20,188 nt of DNA, taken from the NCBI GenBank assembly GCA_023404955.1, contig JAEXZY010000144.1, positions 1 through 20,188 of the forward strand. The letters are read 5' to 3'. Made by a program: the position numbers and the translations under genes. How positions within the stretch are numbered: position 1 is the stretch's first letter; each line of letters starts with the position of its first letter. The stretch is from Actinomycetes bacterium. GTDB taxonomy: Bacteria > Actinomycetota > Actinomycetes > Mycobacteriales > Mycobacteriaceae. The notes below the pieces were generated by a model. It made no database searches. It had not been told where the DNA came from and was given only the letters and a program-made list of their open reading frames with translations. Below, piece after piece: positions 1 through 5,617 of this stretch.

Positions 1-152
1 AAGGTGTCCCACTGCTGGATCGTCAACGTCCGACCCTGGCCATCGACCAGGCTCAGCTCATTGTCCAGCCCTGCGTGAGAGGTGCCAGTGCTCACGAACA
101 ACGCCGCGACGGCCGCAACCATCGCGATCAGCACCCGACTGATTGCCTTCAT
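1..152 (-). CDS. MspA-family outer-membrane porin, N-terminal fragment (runs off the left edge)
   Basis: Reading leftward from the ATG at 150-152 gives a signal peptide starting MKAISRVLIAMVAAVAALFV, ending THA, followed by a mature start GLDNELSLVDGQGRTL and an IQQWDTF motif. This is almost identical to the M. smegmatis porins MspA/MspC as I remember them. The family forms octameric goblet-shaped channels in the mycomembrane that take up small hydrophilic solutes. Only about 50 codons lie in the window, so the beta-barrel part is not visible. An AAGGGAG ribosome binding site sits just upstream of the ATG. In M. smegmatis the paralogue next to moaB2 is, from memory, mspC, so this is probably the mspC orthologue. 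The family call is secure; the paralogue assignment is inference. Confidence 0.93.
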   Translation of the reverse strand, partial: MKAISRVLIAMVAAVAALFVSTGTSHAGLDNELSLVDGQGRTLTIQQWDT

Positions 153-545
153 GTTCTCCCTTGCTCAGTAGAACGGGTCCCCATGTCGGGGCACCGGTTG
201 CTCGTGCCTGGCCGTACTGCTACACCACACACCTCGCGAGAACTTCATGTGAGTGGAATTAAAAAGCCCACATTTTGTTCTTACGAATCACTCATCGTTT
301 TGACGAGAGGAACATAACGAGGAGGCATCCGACCGGCAACGCGTACGTCCGTGTGGTGTCGTAAGGCGCACGACGTGACAATCGTTTGCTGACGACTCCC
401 CGAGAGTCGACGTCCCCCTCCTTGCGACGACGGGGGTCGGTCGAGAAGAACCGTCGCTGATCTTGACCCCGCACCCACGTCTTCGCTCGGCACGGCGCCG
501 GCGTTACACCAGGTTCCTGTACTGCGGCTGTGGCGAACCTACAGG
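153..545. other. 393-bp intergenic region upstream of the porin gene
   Basis: No convincing gene is seen. Short frames on both strands (for example 281-493 minus and 75-317 plus) have arginine- and serine-rich, low-quality translations and no ribosome binding site. The region holds the putative porin promoter and an unusually AT-rich stretch at about 255-300, which falls inside the predicted 5' leader. The 8-bp palindrome CTCGCGAG lies at 233-240, also in the leader. Confidence 0.6.
311..339 (-). promoter_or_regulatory. Putative sigma-A promoter of the MspA-type porin gene
   Basis: On the minus strand a TTGCCG hexamer (334-339) and a TATGTT hexamer (311-316) are separated by exactly 17 nt, a good housekeeping-type spacing. 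Transcription would begin near 304 and leave an untranslated leader of roughly 150 nt before the porin ATG at 152. A long leader is also known for M. smegmatis mspA. The assignment rests on the hexamers alone. Confidence 0.45.
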
Positions 546-713
546 TCAGCCGTGATCGCTGTGATGGGGCGGAATGTTGTCACGCAGCCAGCGATCCCGA
601 TCGTCGTCGTCCCCGGCACGGTCGGGGTCCCGTTCACCGGTCGGCATCTCCGGCAATGTCTCGCCGAACACCTTGTTAACTACATCCTTCGAGGGGCGCG
701 GGCGGTCGGTCAT
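546..713 (-). CDS. Small uncharacterised hydrophilic protein, 55 aa
   Basis: This short frame encodes a charged, probably disordered protein beginning MTDRPRPSKDVVNKVFGETL, with an acidic DDDDRDR run and ending RWLRDNIPPHHSDHG. It has no signal peptide, membrane segment or cysteine. The composition (D, R, P, W) differs from the Arg/Ser/Ala-rich shadow frames common in GC-rich DNA. Endings of the type RWLRDN-PPHH seem familiar from other small actinobacterial proteins, but I cannot name a family. The ATG at 711-713 is preferred over a TTG 21 bp further upstream, which would lie inside the CRP-like palindrome at 726-743. The upstream ribosome binding site is weak (AGGGTGGG). It lies downstream of moaB2 but is separated from it by a hairpin. 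Function unknown. Confidence 0.55.
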   Translation of the reverse strand: MTDRPRPSKDVVNKVFGETLPEMPTGERDPDRAGDDDDRDRWLRDNIPPHHSDHG

Positions 714-725
714 TGAGCCCACCCT

Positions 726-743
726 GTGTGACAAAGATCACAC
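726..743. promoter_or_regulatory. CRP/cAMP-receptor-type binding site
   Basis: The 18-bp perfect inverted repeat GTGTGACAAAGATCACAC contains TGTGA-N6-TCACA, the consensus core of mycobacterial Crp (Rv3676 type) and GlxR operators. Its centre is about 21 bp upstream of the ATG of the 55-aa gene at 713, a position more typical of repression or of a nearby start site than of distal activation. No divergent gene exists on the right-hand side, so the small gene is the only obvious target. Confidence 0.75.
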
Positions 744-809
744 TGCCACCGGGATGCGAGTTCACTTCCCGTTAACGCAGCCGGTCGGACGCGCGGTGCG
801 CACATGAGA

Positions 810-844
810 ACGCGGGCCGGAGAGAACGCTCCTCCGACCCGCGT
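810..844 (-). terminator. Hairpin terminator downstream of moaB2
   Basis: Thirteen-base arms at 810-822 and 832-844 are inverted repeats with one exception. In minus-strand RNA the exception is a G-U wobble, whereas in plus-strand RNA it is a C-A mismatch. The stem is therefore complete only in the direction of moaB2 transcription, about 30 nt past the moaB2 stop. There is no U-tract, which is common for mycobacterial terminators. Confidence 0.6.
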
Positions 845-873
845 GCGGACCAGCTGCTGCCAGCCCATGGCGT

Positions 874-1452
874 TTAGATCTCCAAACTGGATAGCTGCGC
901 GATGATGTGCGCGGCCAGCGGCCCGAGTGTCGCCATCCCGTCGCGGACGGCGGCCCGCGACCCGGCGAGGTTCACCACCAGGGTGCTGCCCGACACGCCG
1001 GCAAGGCCCCGCGACAGCCCGGCGTCCGCGGTGCCCGCCGCCAGACCCGAGGCGCGCAAGGCCTCGGCGATACCCAGGAGCTCCCGATCGAGCAGATCAC
1101 GAGTGGCTTCCGGGGTGACATCGCGTGGCGTGACACCGGTACCACCGACCGAGATCACAAGGTCGACGCCGCCGATGACGGCGGTGTTGAGCGCGTTGCG
1201 GATCTCGACTTCGTCGGAGGAAACGACGATGACGCCATCGACGACGAAGCCGGCCTCACCGAGCAGTTCGGTGACCAGAGGCCCGCTGTGGTCCTCCTCG
1301 TCACCGTGCGCTGTACGGTCGTCGACGACGACGACGAGAGCCCGGCCGACCAACGTGTGGGGCTGTTCCATGGGCACAACCGTATATGTCGGCACGGACA
1401 GCGTCGCAGCCACTCGAAGCGTCGGTCGTGGCGGACCCTGAACCACCCTCAC
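874..1452 (-). CDS. moaB2: MoaB/MogA-like molybdopterin-binding protein MoaB2
   Basis: The 192-aa product matches the MoaB/MogA fold that binds molybdopterin and adenylylates it in molybdenum cofactor synthesis. The signature ISVGGTGVTPRDVTPEAT lies in the middle, with a Gly/Ser-rich SGSTLVVNLAGS segment near the C-terminus. The start is the GTG at 1450-1452, preceded by an AAGGCGG ribosome binding site and overlapping the pepD stop by 4 bp (GTGA), so translational coupling with pepD is likely. An internal ATG at 1371 (MEQPHTLVG) is an alternative start, and the strongest similarity to remembered homologues begins there. Mycobacteria carry several moaB/mog paralogues. This copy is consistently linked to mprAB-pepD, and I recall a report that M. 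smegmatis MoaB2 binds the primary sigma factor, so a role outside cofactor synthesis is possible. Confidence 0.9.
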   Translation of the reverse strand: MRVVQGPPRPTLRVAATLSVPTYTVVPMEQPHTLVGRALVVVVDDRTAHGDEEDHSGPLVTELLGEAGFVVDGVIVVSSDEVEIRNALNTAVIGGVDLVISVGGTGVTPRDVTPEATRDLLDRELLGIAEALRASGLAAGTADAGLSRGLAGVSGSTLVVNLAGSRAAVRDGMATLGPLAAHIIAQLSSLEI

Positions 1453-2792
1453 TGTGCCGCCTTCCCCAAGGTCACGTCGACGGTCCGCGGCTTCCCGGCG
1501 GGGTCCAGGTAGGTCAGTGTCACCTTGTCTCCCGGCGCCTTCGAGCGCACCGCGGCGACGAGTGCATCAGCGCTGTCGATCACCCGGTCGTCCAGCTTGG
1601 TCACGGTCACCCCCGCGGGAAGCCCCGCCGATGACGCGGCGCCGTTCGGCGTCACCTCGACGATCTTGGCCCCGTCTCCGCCGGCGTTGTTGCCCACCTG
1701 GACACCCAGCGAGGCCCGCGACGCGCTCCCCGTCTGGATCAATTCGTCGGCGATCCGCTTGGCCTGGTCGACCGGGATCGCGAACCCCAGACCGATCGAG
1801 CCGCCCTGAGCCGCACCGGAATCGGCGCCCATGGTGGCGATGGCGGAGTTGATCCCGACCAGCTCGCCGTTCATGTTGACCAGAGCGCCTCCCGAGTTGC
1901 CCGGGTTGATCGCGGCGTCGGTCTGGATGGCGTCGAGCACCGTGTTCTGGTTCTGCGCATCGCCGCCGGCGGCGACCGGACGGTTCAGGGCGCTGATGAT
2001 GCCCGTCGTCACCGTGCCCTCCAGACCCAGCGGCGAACCGATGGCGACCACGTCCTGACCGACCCGAAGGTTCGCCGACGATCCGATCGCGATCGGCGTC
2101 AGACCGGAGACACCCTTGGCCCGCACGACCGCGATGTCACTGCCGGGATCGGCACCCACGATGTCGAACGCAGCGGTACGCCCGTCGGAGAACGTGACCT
2201 TCGTCTGCGGGCCACCACCCGGCGCCGCCGCAGCAGCGACCACGTGGTTGTTGGTCAGGATCAGTCCGTCGGTGGACAGGATGACGCCGGAGCCCTCCTC
2301 GGACTGGCGGCCTTCGTTCACCTCCAGCTTGACCACACTCGGCACGACCTTGGCCGCGACCTGCTCGACCGAGCCGGTGGGCACGCTCGCGGCGGGCTGG
2401 CTGGGCGCCGCACCGGTAGCGCTGAACCCGGTCGAACTGTGGGCCGGGTGCACGAGTGTCGCGACACCGCCGCCGATCCCTGCGGACACGATCGCGATGG
2501 CCACCGCGCCTGCGGCGAGACCCGTTGCGCGCGAACGCTTCTTGGGCGCGGGCGCAGCGGGTGGGAAACCCGGCCGCTGGTATGGGTTCGGCATGGGTGC
2601 GCCGGGGTAGGGATCGTAGGGCGGCCGATAGGCCTGCCGCTGCTGCTCCGTCGCATACCGCCAGTCCCAGCCCGGCTGTTGCTCATGAGACCCGGATCGC
2701 TGGGGACCGACCTGACCGTGCGGCGCCTGGCCACCCATGCCGGGCTGCTGTCCCGGCTGCGGCCCCGGTGTGTACCTCGGGTGGTTGGTCAT
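1449..2792 (-). CDS. pepD: HtrA-like membrane-anchored serine protease PepD
   Basis: The 447-aa protein has an N-terminal Pro/Gln/Gly-rich cytoplasmic segment (1-85), one membrane helix (about 89-114), a trypsin-like domain with the triad His183 (TNNHV), Asp219 (SDIAVV) and Ser300 (GNSGGAL), and a C-terminal PDZ domain (about 361-440). It is the counterpart of M. tuberculosis PepD (Rv0983), an envelope quality-control protease reported to bind the MprB sensor domain. The start chosen is the ATG at 2790-2792 (MTNHPRY), because similarity to M. tuberculosis PepD begins there. An in-frame GTG/TTG at 2834/2837 would add about 15 poorly conserved residues and lacks a ribosome binding site. It overlaps moaB2 by 4 bp and lies 164 bp after mprB, with its own MprA-box-like repeats in the gap. 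Confidence 0.93.
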   Translation of the reverse strand: MTNHPRYTPGPQPGQQPGMGGQAPHGQVGPQRSGSHEQQPGWDWRYATEQQRQAYRPPYDPYPGAPMPNPYQRPGFPPAAPAPKKRSRATGLAAGAVAIAIVSAGIGGGVATLVHPAHSSTGFSATGAAPSQPAASVPTGSVEQVAAKVVPSVVKLEVNEGRQSEEGSGVILSTDGLILTNNHVVAAAAAPGGGPQTKVTFSDGRTAAFDIVGADPGSDIAVVRAKGVSGLTPIAIGSSANLRVGQDVVAIGSPLGLEGTVTTGIISALNRPVAAGGDAQNQNTVLDAIQTDAAINPGNSGGALVNMNGELVGINSAIATMGADSGAAQGGSIGLGFAIPVDQAKRIADELIQTGSASRASLGVQVGNNAGGDGAKIVEVTPNGAASSAGLPAGVTVTKLDDRVIDSADALVAAVRSKAPGDKVTLTYLDPAGKPRTVDVTLGKAAQ

Positions 2793-2870
2793 GTCGCTGC
2801 GGTGTCTTCCTCGAGTAGGGATCGTGTACTTCACCAACGAACTACGTGGGATCTAGAGTGCCCATCCGGG

Positions 2871-2888
2871 CTGAGAGTGCCCTGAGAT
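2871..2888 (-). promoter_or_regulatory. Putative MprA box upstream of pepD
   Basis: Two direct repeats, CTGAGAG (2871-2877) and CTGAGAT (2882-2888) on the plus strand, are spaced by 11 bp, one helical turn. The same repeat and period occur upstream of mprA. On the minus strand a TAGATC hexamer at 2850-2855 could be the pepD -10 element, which would place the box over the -35 region, as expected for an activating response regulator. MprA is known to bind loosely conserved 8-bp direct repeats and to control pepD in M. tuberculosis. Confidence 0.6.
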
Positions 2889-2956
2889 TCGCATCGGTAC
2901 ACGCCCAGATTCTGCCGCGCCCACGTGAACATCGTCGCTGGTGACACGCGTCACCG

Positions 2957-4414
2957 TCAGGACGCCGGGTCGCGTGTCGCCGTCGTCTCCGTCGGGACCG
3001 AGGGGCGCCCCGGCAGCACCATGTGCATCGATGTGCCGGGCGGGTCGCCGCCCTCGACGGTGTCGGTGACCAGTAGCGATCCGCCGTGCTTGGCCACCAC
3101 TTGCTTGACGATCGCCAGGCCCAGACCGGAACCCGGCATCGCCCGCGCCGCAGTGGACCGGTAGAACCGCTCGAACACGAGATCTCGTTCGTGGGCCGGG
3201 ATTCCCGGTCCGCTGTCGGACACCACGAGCGCTGCGTGGTTCGCGTCGACCTGACGCAGGACGACGCCCACCCGACCGCCCGGGGGGCTCCACTTCGCCG
3301 CGTTGTCGAGCAGGTTCAGCACCGCGCGGCCCAGCCCGGCCGCATCGCCGTACACCTGCCAGGGCGTCACGGTGACGTCGAACTCGATGTCGTTGCGGCG
3401 GCGGCGAACCCGCTCCAGCGAGCGATCGATGACGTCCGCGATCTCGACGGTCTCATGGACCACACGCCCGGCATCCTCCCGCGTGAGGTCGACCAGATCG
3501 CCAACGAGCGTGGACAATTCCTCGATCTGACCCATGACGTCGGCCTGCAGATCGGCCATCTCGTCTTCCGGGATACGTGGTGCACCCGGACGCATCGATG
3601 CCATCAACAGTTCGACGTTGGTCCGCAGGGAGGTCAACGGGGTTCGCAACTCGTGGCCGGCGTCGGTGACCAATCTGGCCTGCCGCTCGCGTGATTCGGC
3701 GAGCGCCCGCAGCATCATGTTGAAAGCCTCGGTGAGCCGCGCCAATTCGTCGTGACCCACGACCGGGATGGGTCTGAGATCGTCGGTGCGCGCGACGCGT
3801 TCGGCAGCCTGGGTCAGCCGAGCGACCGGACGCAGGCCCGCGGTGGCCACCATGCCACCGGCGATCGCGGCAATCGCCACACCGATCCCGCCGACCGAAA
3901 GCAGCACGGTGCCGAGGTTCTTCAGCGCCTGCCCGGTCGGCGCCAGGCTCTTCCACATCAGCAGCGTCGTGCCGTTGTCGAAATGCCGCGCCAACAGACG
4001 GTTGTGGCTGACGGTACGCAAGGAGCTCGTCTGCCTCCCGGCGATCACGTCCTTCTCCACGTCACCCAGGGTCGGAATCTGCCCGTCCTGATTGGCCGCG
4101 TAGATGGCCCGGCCGGGGATGACGAACATCGCCTTGATGTCGGAGTACGCCGTGCCTTCGATGATCTTGCCGGGATCGACGACCAGTGAGCCGCTCTCTT
4201 GGAGCATGTCGGCGCGCGAGGTGAGCTGGTTGTCGATGTCTCGATAGAGGGTCTGCGCCATCACGGCGTACACCGCGACCCCCATCAGCACGACGGCCAT
4301 CAGCACCATCGACATCGCCAGCAGCATGACCCGCCAGCGCAGAGACACCGAGCTGCCGACGGGATGCGGCTGATGCGGCTGTCCCGGCCACGCGACGTCG
4401 GGATGCGGTTGCAT
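2957..4414 (-). CDS. mprB: Envelope-stress sensor histidine kinase MprB
   Basis: The 485-aa protein has two membrane helices (about 30-53 and 167-192) flanking an extracytoplasmic sensor loop of about 110 residues. A HAMP region (about 190-243), a HisKA domain with the phospho-acceptor His254 (DAGHELRTPLTS) and a catalytic domain follow. The last has an N-box (NLLDNAAKW), a G1 box (DSGPGIP) and a G2 box (GSGLGLAIVK). It phosphorylates MprA in response to cell-envelope stress such as detergents. Its ATG overlaps the mprA stop (ATGA), so kinase and regulator are translationally coupled. The length is close to the M. tuberculosis protein (504 aa), with a shorter N- or C-terminal tail. Confidence 0.95.
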   Translation of the reverse strand: MQPHPDVAWPGQPHQPHPVGSSVSLRWRVMLLAMSMVLMAVVLMGVAVYAVMAQTLYRDIDNQLTSRADMLQESGSLVVDPGKIIEGTAYSDIKAMFVIPGRAIYAANQDGQIPTLGDVEKDVIAGRQTSSLRTVSHNRLLARHFDNGTTLLMWKSLAPTGQALKNLGTVLLSVGGIGVAIAAIAGGMVATAGLRPVARLTQAAERVARTDDLRPIPVVGHDELARLTEAFNMMLRALAESRERQARLVTDAGHELRTPLTSLRTNVELLMASMRPGAPRIPEDEMADLQADVMGQIEELSTLVGDLVDLTREDAGRVVHETVEIADVIDRSLERVRRRRNDIEFDVTVTPWQVYGDAAGLGRAVLNLLDNAAKWSPPGGRVGVVLRQVDANHAALVVSDSGPGIPAHERDLVFERFYRSTAARAMPGSGLGLAIVKQVVAKHGGSLLVTDTVEGGDPPGTSMHMVLPGRPSVPTETTATRDPAS

Positions 4415-5106
4415 CAGGGCGGGGTCTCCCGCAGGACGTAACCAACCCCCCGCACGGTGTGGATGAGCCGCGGCTCACCTTCGGCCTCGGTCTTTCGGCG
4501 CAGGTACCCGACGTAGACCTCGAGCGCGTTGCCCGACGTGGGAAAGTCGAAGCCCCATACCTCCTCGAGGATGCGGCTGCGGGTGAGCACCCGTCGTGGG
4601 TTGGCGATCAGCATCTCGAGCAGTGCGAACTCGGTGCGGGTGAGGCTGATCGGCCGCTCGCCCCGGGTGACCTCGCGGGTCACCGGGTCCAGCGACAGGT
4701 CGGCGAACGTGAGCGCGGCCGATTCGCTGGAATCGTCGAGCGTGGTCCGGCGCAACAACGCGCGCATACGCGCCAGCAATTCCTCGAGGGCGAACGGCTT
4801 GGGCAGGTAGTCGTCGGCGCCGGCATCGAGGCCGGCGACCCGCTCGGACACCGAGTCGCGGGCCGTGAGCACCAGAATGGGCAGATCGTCTCCGGTGCTG
4901 CGGAGCTGGCGGCACACCTCGAGCCCGTCGAGGCGGGGCATCATCACGTCGAGCACGACAGCGTCGGGACGATCGCTGGCGATCAGGTCGAGCGCTTCGC
5001 GGCCGTCCTGCGCCAACTCCACCGAATAGCCGTTGAAGGACAGGGAGCGGCGCAGCGATTCGCGGACCGCGCGGTCATCATCGACGACGAGTATGCGCAC
5101 CGCCAC
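4414..5106 (-). CDS. mprA: OmpR-family response regulator MprA
   Basis: The 230-aa protein has a receiver domain with the acidic pair Asp10/Asp11, phospho-acceptor Asp53 (VLDVMMPRLDG), Thr81 and Lys103 (LPKPF). A C-terminal winged-helix DNA-binding domain ends in the HTVRGVGYVLRE signature. It is nearly identical to remembered M. tuberculosis MprA (Rv0981), which controls sigB, sigE, pepD and its own gene. The start is the GTG at 5104-5106, with GGAG about 9 nt upstream. A second GTG at 5100 would give a protein two residues shorter. It lies 78 bp downstream of rpmF on the same strand, with a likely MprA box in between, so both read-through and an autoregulated promoter are possible. Confidence 0.96.
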   Translation of the reverse strand: MAVRILVVDDDRAVRESLRRSLSFNGYSVELAQDGREALDLIASDRPDAVVLDVMMPRLDGLEVCRQLRSTGDDLPILVLTARDSVSERVAGLDAGADDYLPKPFALEELLARMRALLRRTTLDDSSESAALTFADLSLDPVTREVTRGERPISLTRTEFALLEMLIANPRRVLTRSRILEEVWGFDFPTSGNALEVYVGYLRRKTEAEGEPRLIHTVRGVGYVLRETPP

Positions 5107-5120
5107 AGTCTCGACTCCGT

Positions 5121-5141
5121 GTCTGAGAGAGTGCTGAGAGC
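5121..5141 (-). promoter_or_regulatory. Putative MprA box upstream of mprA (autoregulation)
   Basis: Two identical direct repeats CTGAGAG, at 5123-5129 and 5134-5140 on the plus strand (CTCTCAG in the direction of mprA), have an 11-bp period. They end about 17 bp before the mprA start codon. MprA of M. tuberculosis is reported to bind direct-repeat motifs in its own promoter, and the same repeat recurs in front of pepD. Confidence 0.65.
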
Positions 5142-5184
5142 TGCGTCGTCGAAACCTGAATGTTTCCGCTACGCGACGTCGCGG

Positions 5185-5358
5185 TTAGCGGCGATCCAGA
5201 TCGATGAGGCCGAGGCGGGCTGCCTTGAGCAGCCGCCGCGGCACCTTGCGCTGCTGACCTGCAACGGTCACGCCGACGAGTCCGGTAGCCGTGGCCTTCC
5301 ACTGCGCGCGCCGGCTCCGGGTGTTCGCACGCGACATCCTGCGCTTCGGGACAGCCAT
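5185..5358 (-). CDS. rpmF: 50S ribosomal protein L32
   Basis: The 57-aa basic protein begins MAVPKRRMSRANTRSRRAQW and ends RRLLKAARLGLIDLDRR. It has the usual length and is nearly identical to mycobacterial L32 (Rv0979A). It contains no cysteine, so it belongs to the class without a zinc ribbon. The ATG at 5356-5358 has a well-placed GGAG 8 nt upstream. It precedes mprA on the same strand. In M. tuberculosis a PE_PGRS gene separates the two, but here they are 78 bp apart. Confidence 0.97.
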   Translation of the reverse strand: MAVPKRRMSRANTRSRRAQWKATATGLVGVTVAGQQRKVPRRLLKAARLGLIDLDRR

Positions 5359-5460
5359 GATCGAGCTCCATCTGTTTCGGGGCGTCCATCGGCCGACCGA
5401 CGGACATGAACCAGTACTGCCTGCGAGCCTGGGCGAACCGGACGCGGACAATTGATCTTC

Positions 5461-5490
5461 AGGATAGCCGGTGAGCTGGACGGGCTCCAA
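5461..5490 (-). promoter_or_regulatory. Putative promoter of rpmF
   Basis: On the minus strand TTGGAG (5485-5490) and TATCCT (5461-5466) are separated by 18 nt. Transcription would start near 5454 and give a leader of about 95 nt for rpmF. The call rests on hexamer similarity only. Confidence 0.35.
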
Positions 5491-5541
5491 ACTCCGCGGA
5501 TCCCACCCCGCGGGAACCCGGTCGAGTCTCCACGTCGGGTC

Positions 5542-5572
5542 TTGACGTAGTACCGCCGGTACCCGCTAACCT
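5542..5572 (+). promoter_or_regulatory. Putative sigma-A promoter of the atuA-fadE-accD-accA-fadE-ech operon
   Basis: TTGACG (5542-5547) and TAACCT (5567-5572) are separated by 19 nt. Transcription would begin near 5579, about 40 nt before the GTG start at 5618. Two palindromes lie within and over this promoter. Confidence 0.5.
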
Positions 5573-5583
5573 ACCGGTTGGTT
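5550..5583. promoter_or_regulatory. Paired palindromes overlapping the operon promoter, probable repressor operator
   Basis: The first palindrome, GTACCGCCGGTAC (5550-5562), is perfect around a central base and fills the -35/-10 spacer. The second, AACCTACCGGTTGGTT (5568-5583), is a 16-bp inverted repeat with one mismatched pair and covers the -10 element and likely start site. Both contain ACCG/CGGT cores. This size and placement suit a TetR-family repressor, which often controls fatty-acid and branched acyl-CoA operons in actinobacteria. No regulator gene is present in the window. Confidence 0.5.
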
Positions 5584-5617
5584 GGGCGTTGGGCCCGCTA
5601 CAGCGACGGGAGACTGC

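Noticed and set aside
281..493. Short minus-strand frames upstream of the porin gene
   Set aside because: They have no ribosome binding site and poor composition, and they lie across the likely porin promoter and leader.
5172..5183. 12-bp palindrome CGCGACGTCGCG just upstream of the rpmF stop end
   Set aside because: It overlaps the rpmF stop region, short GC palindromes are frequent in this GC-rich DNA, and there is no further support for an operator or terminator.
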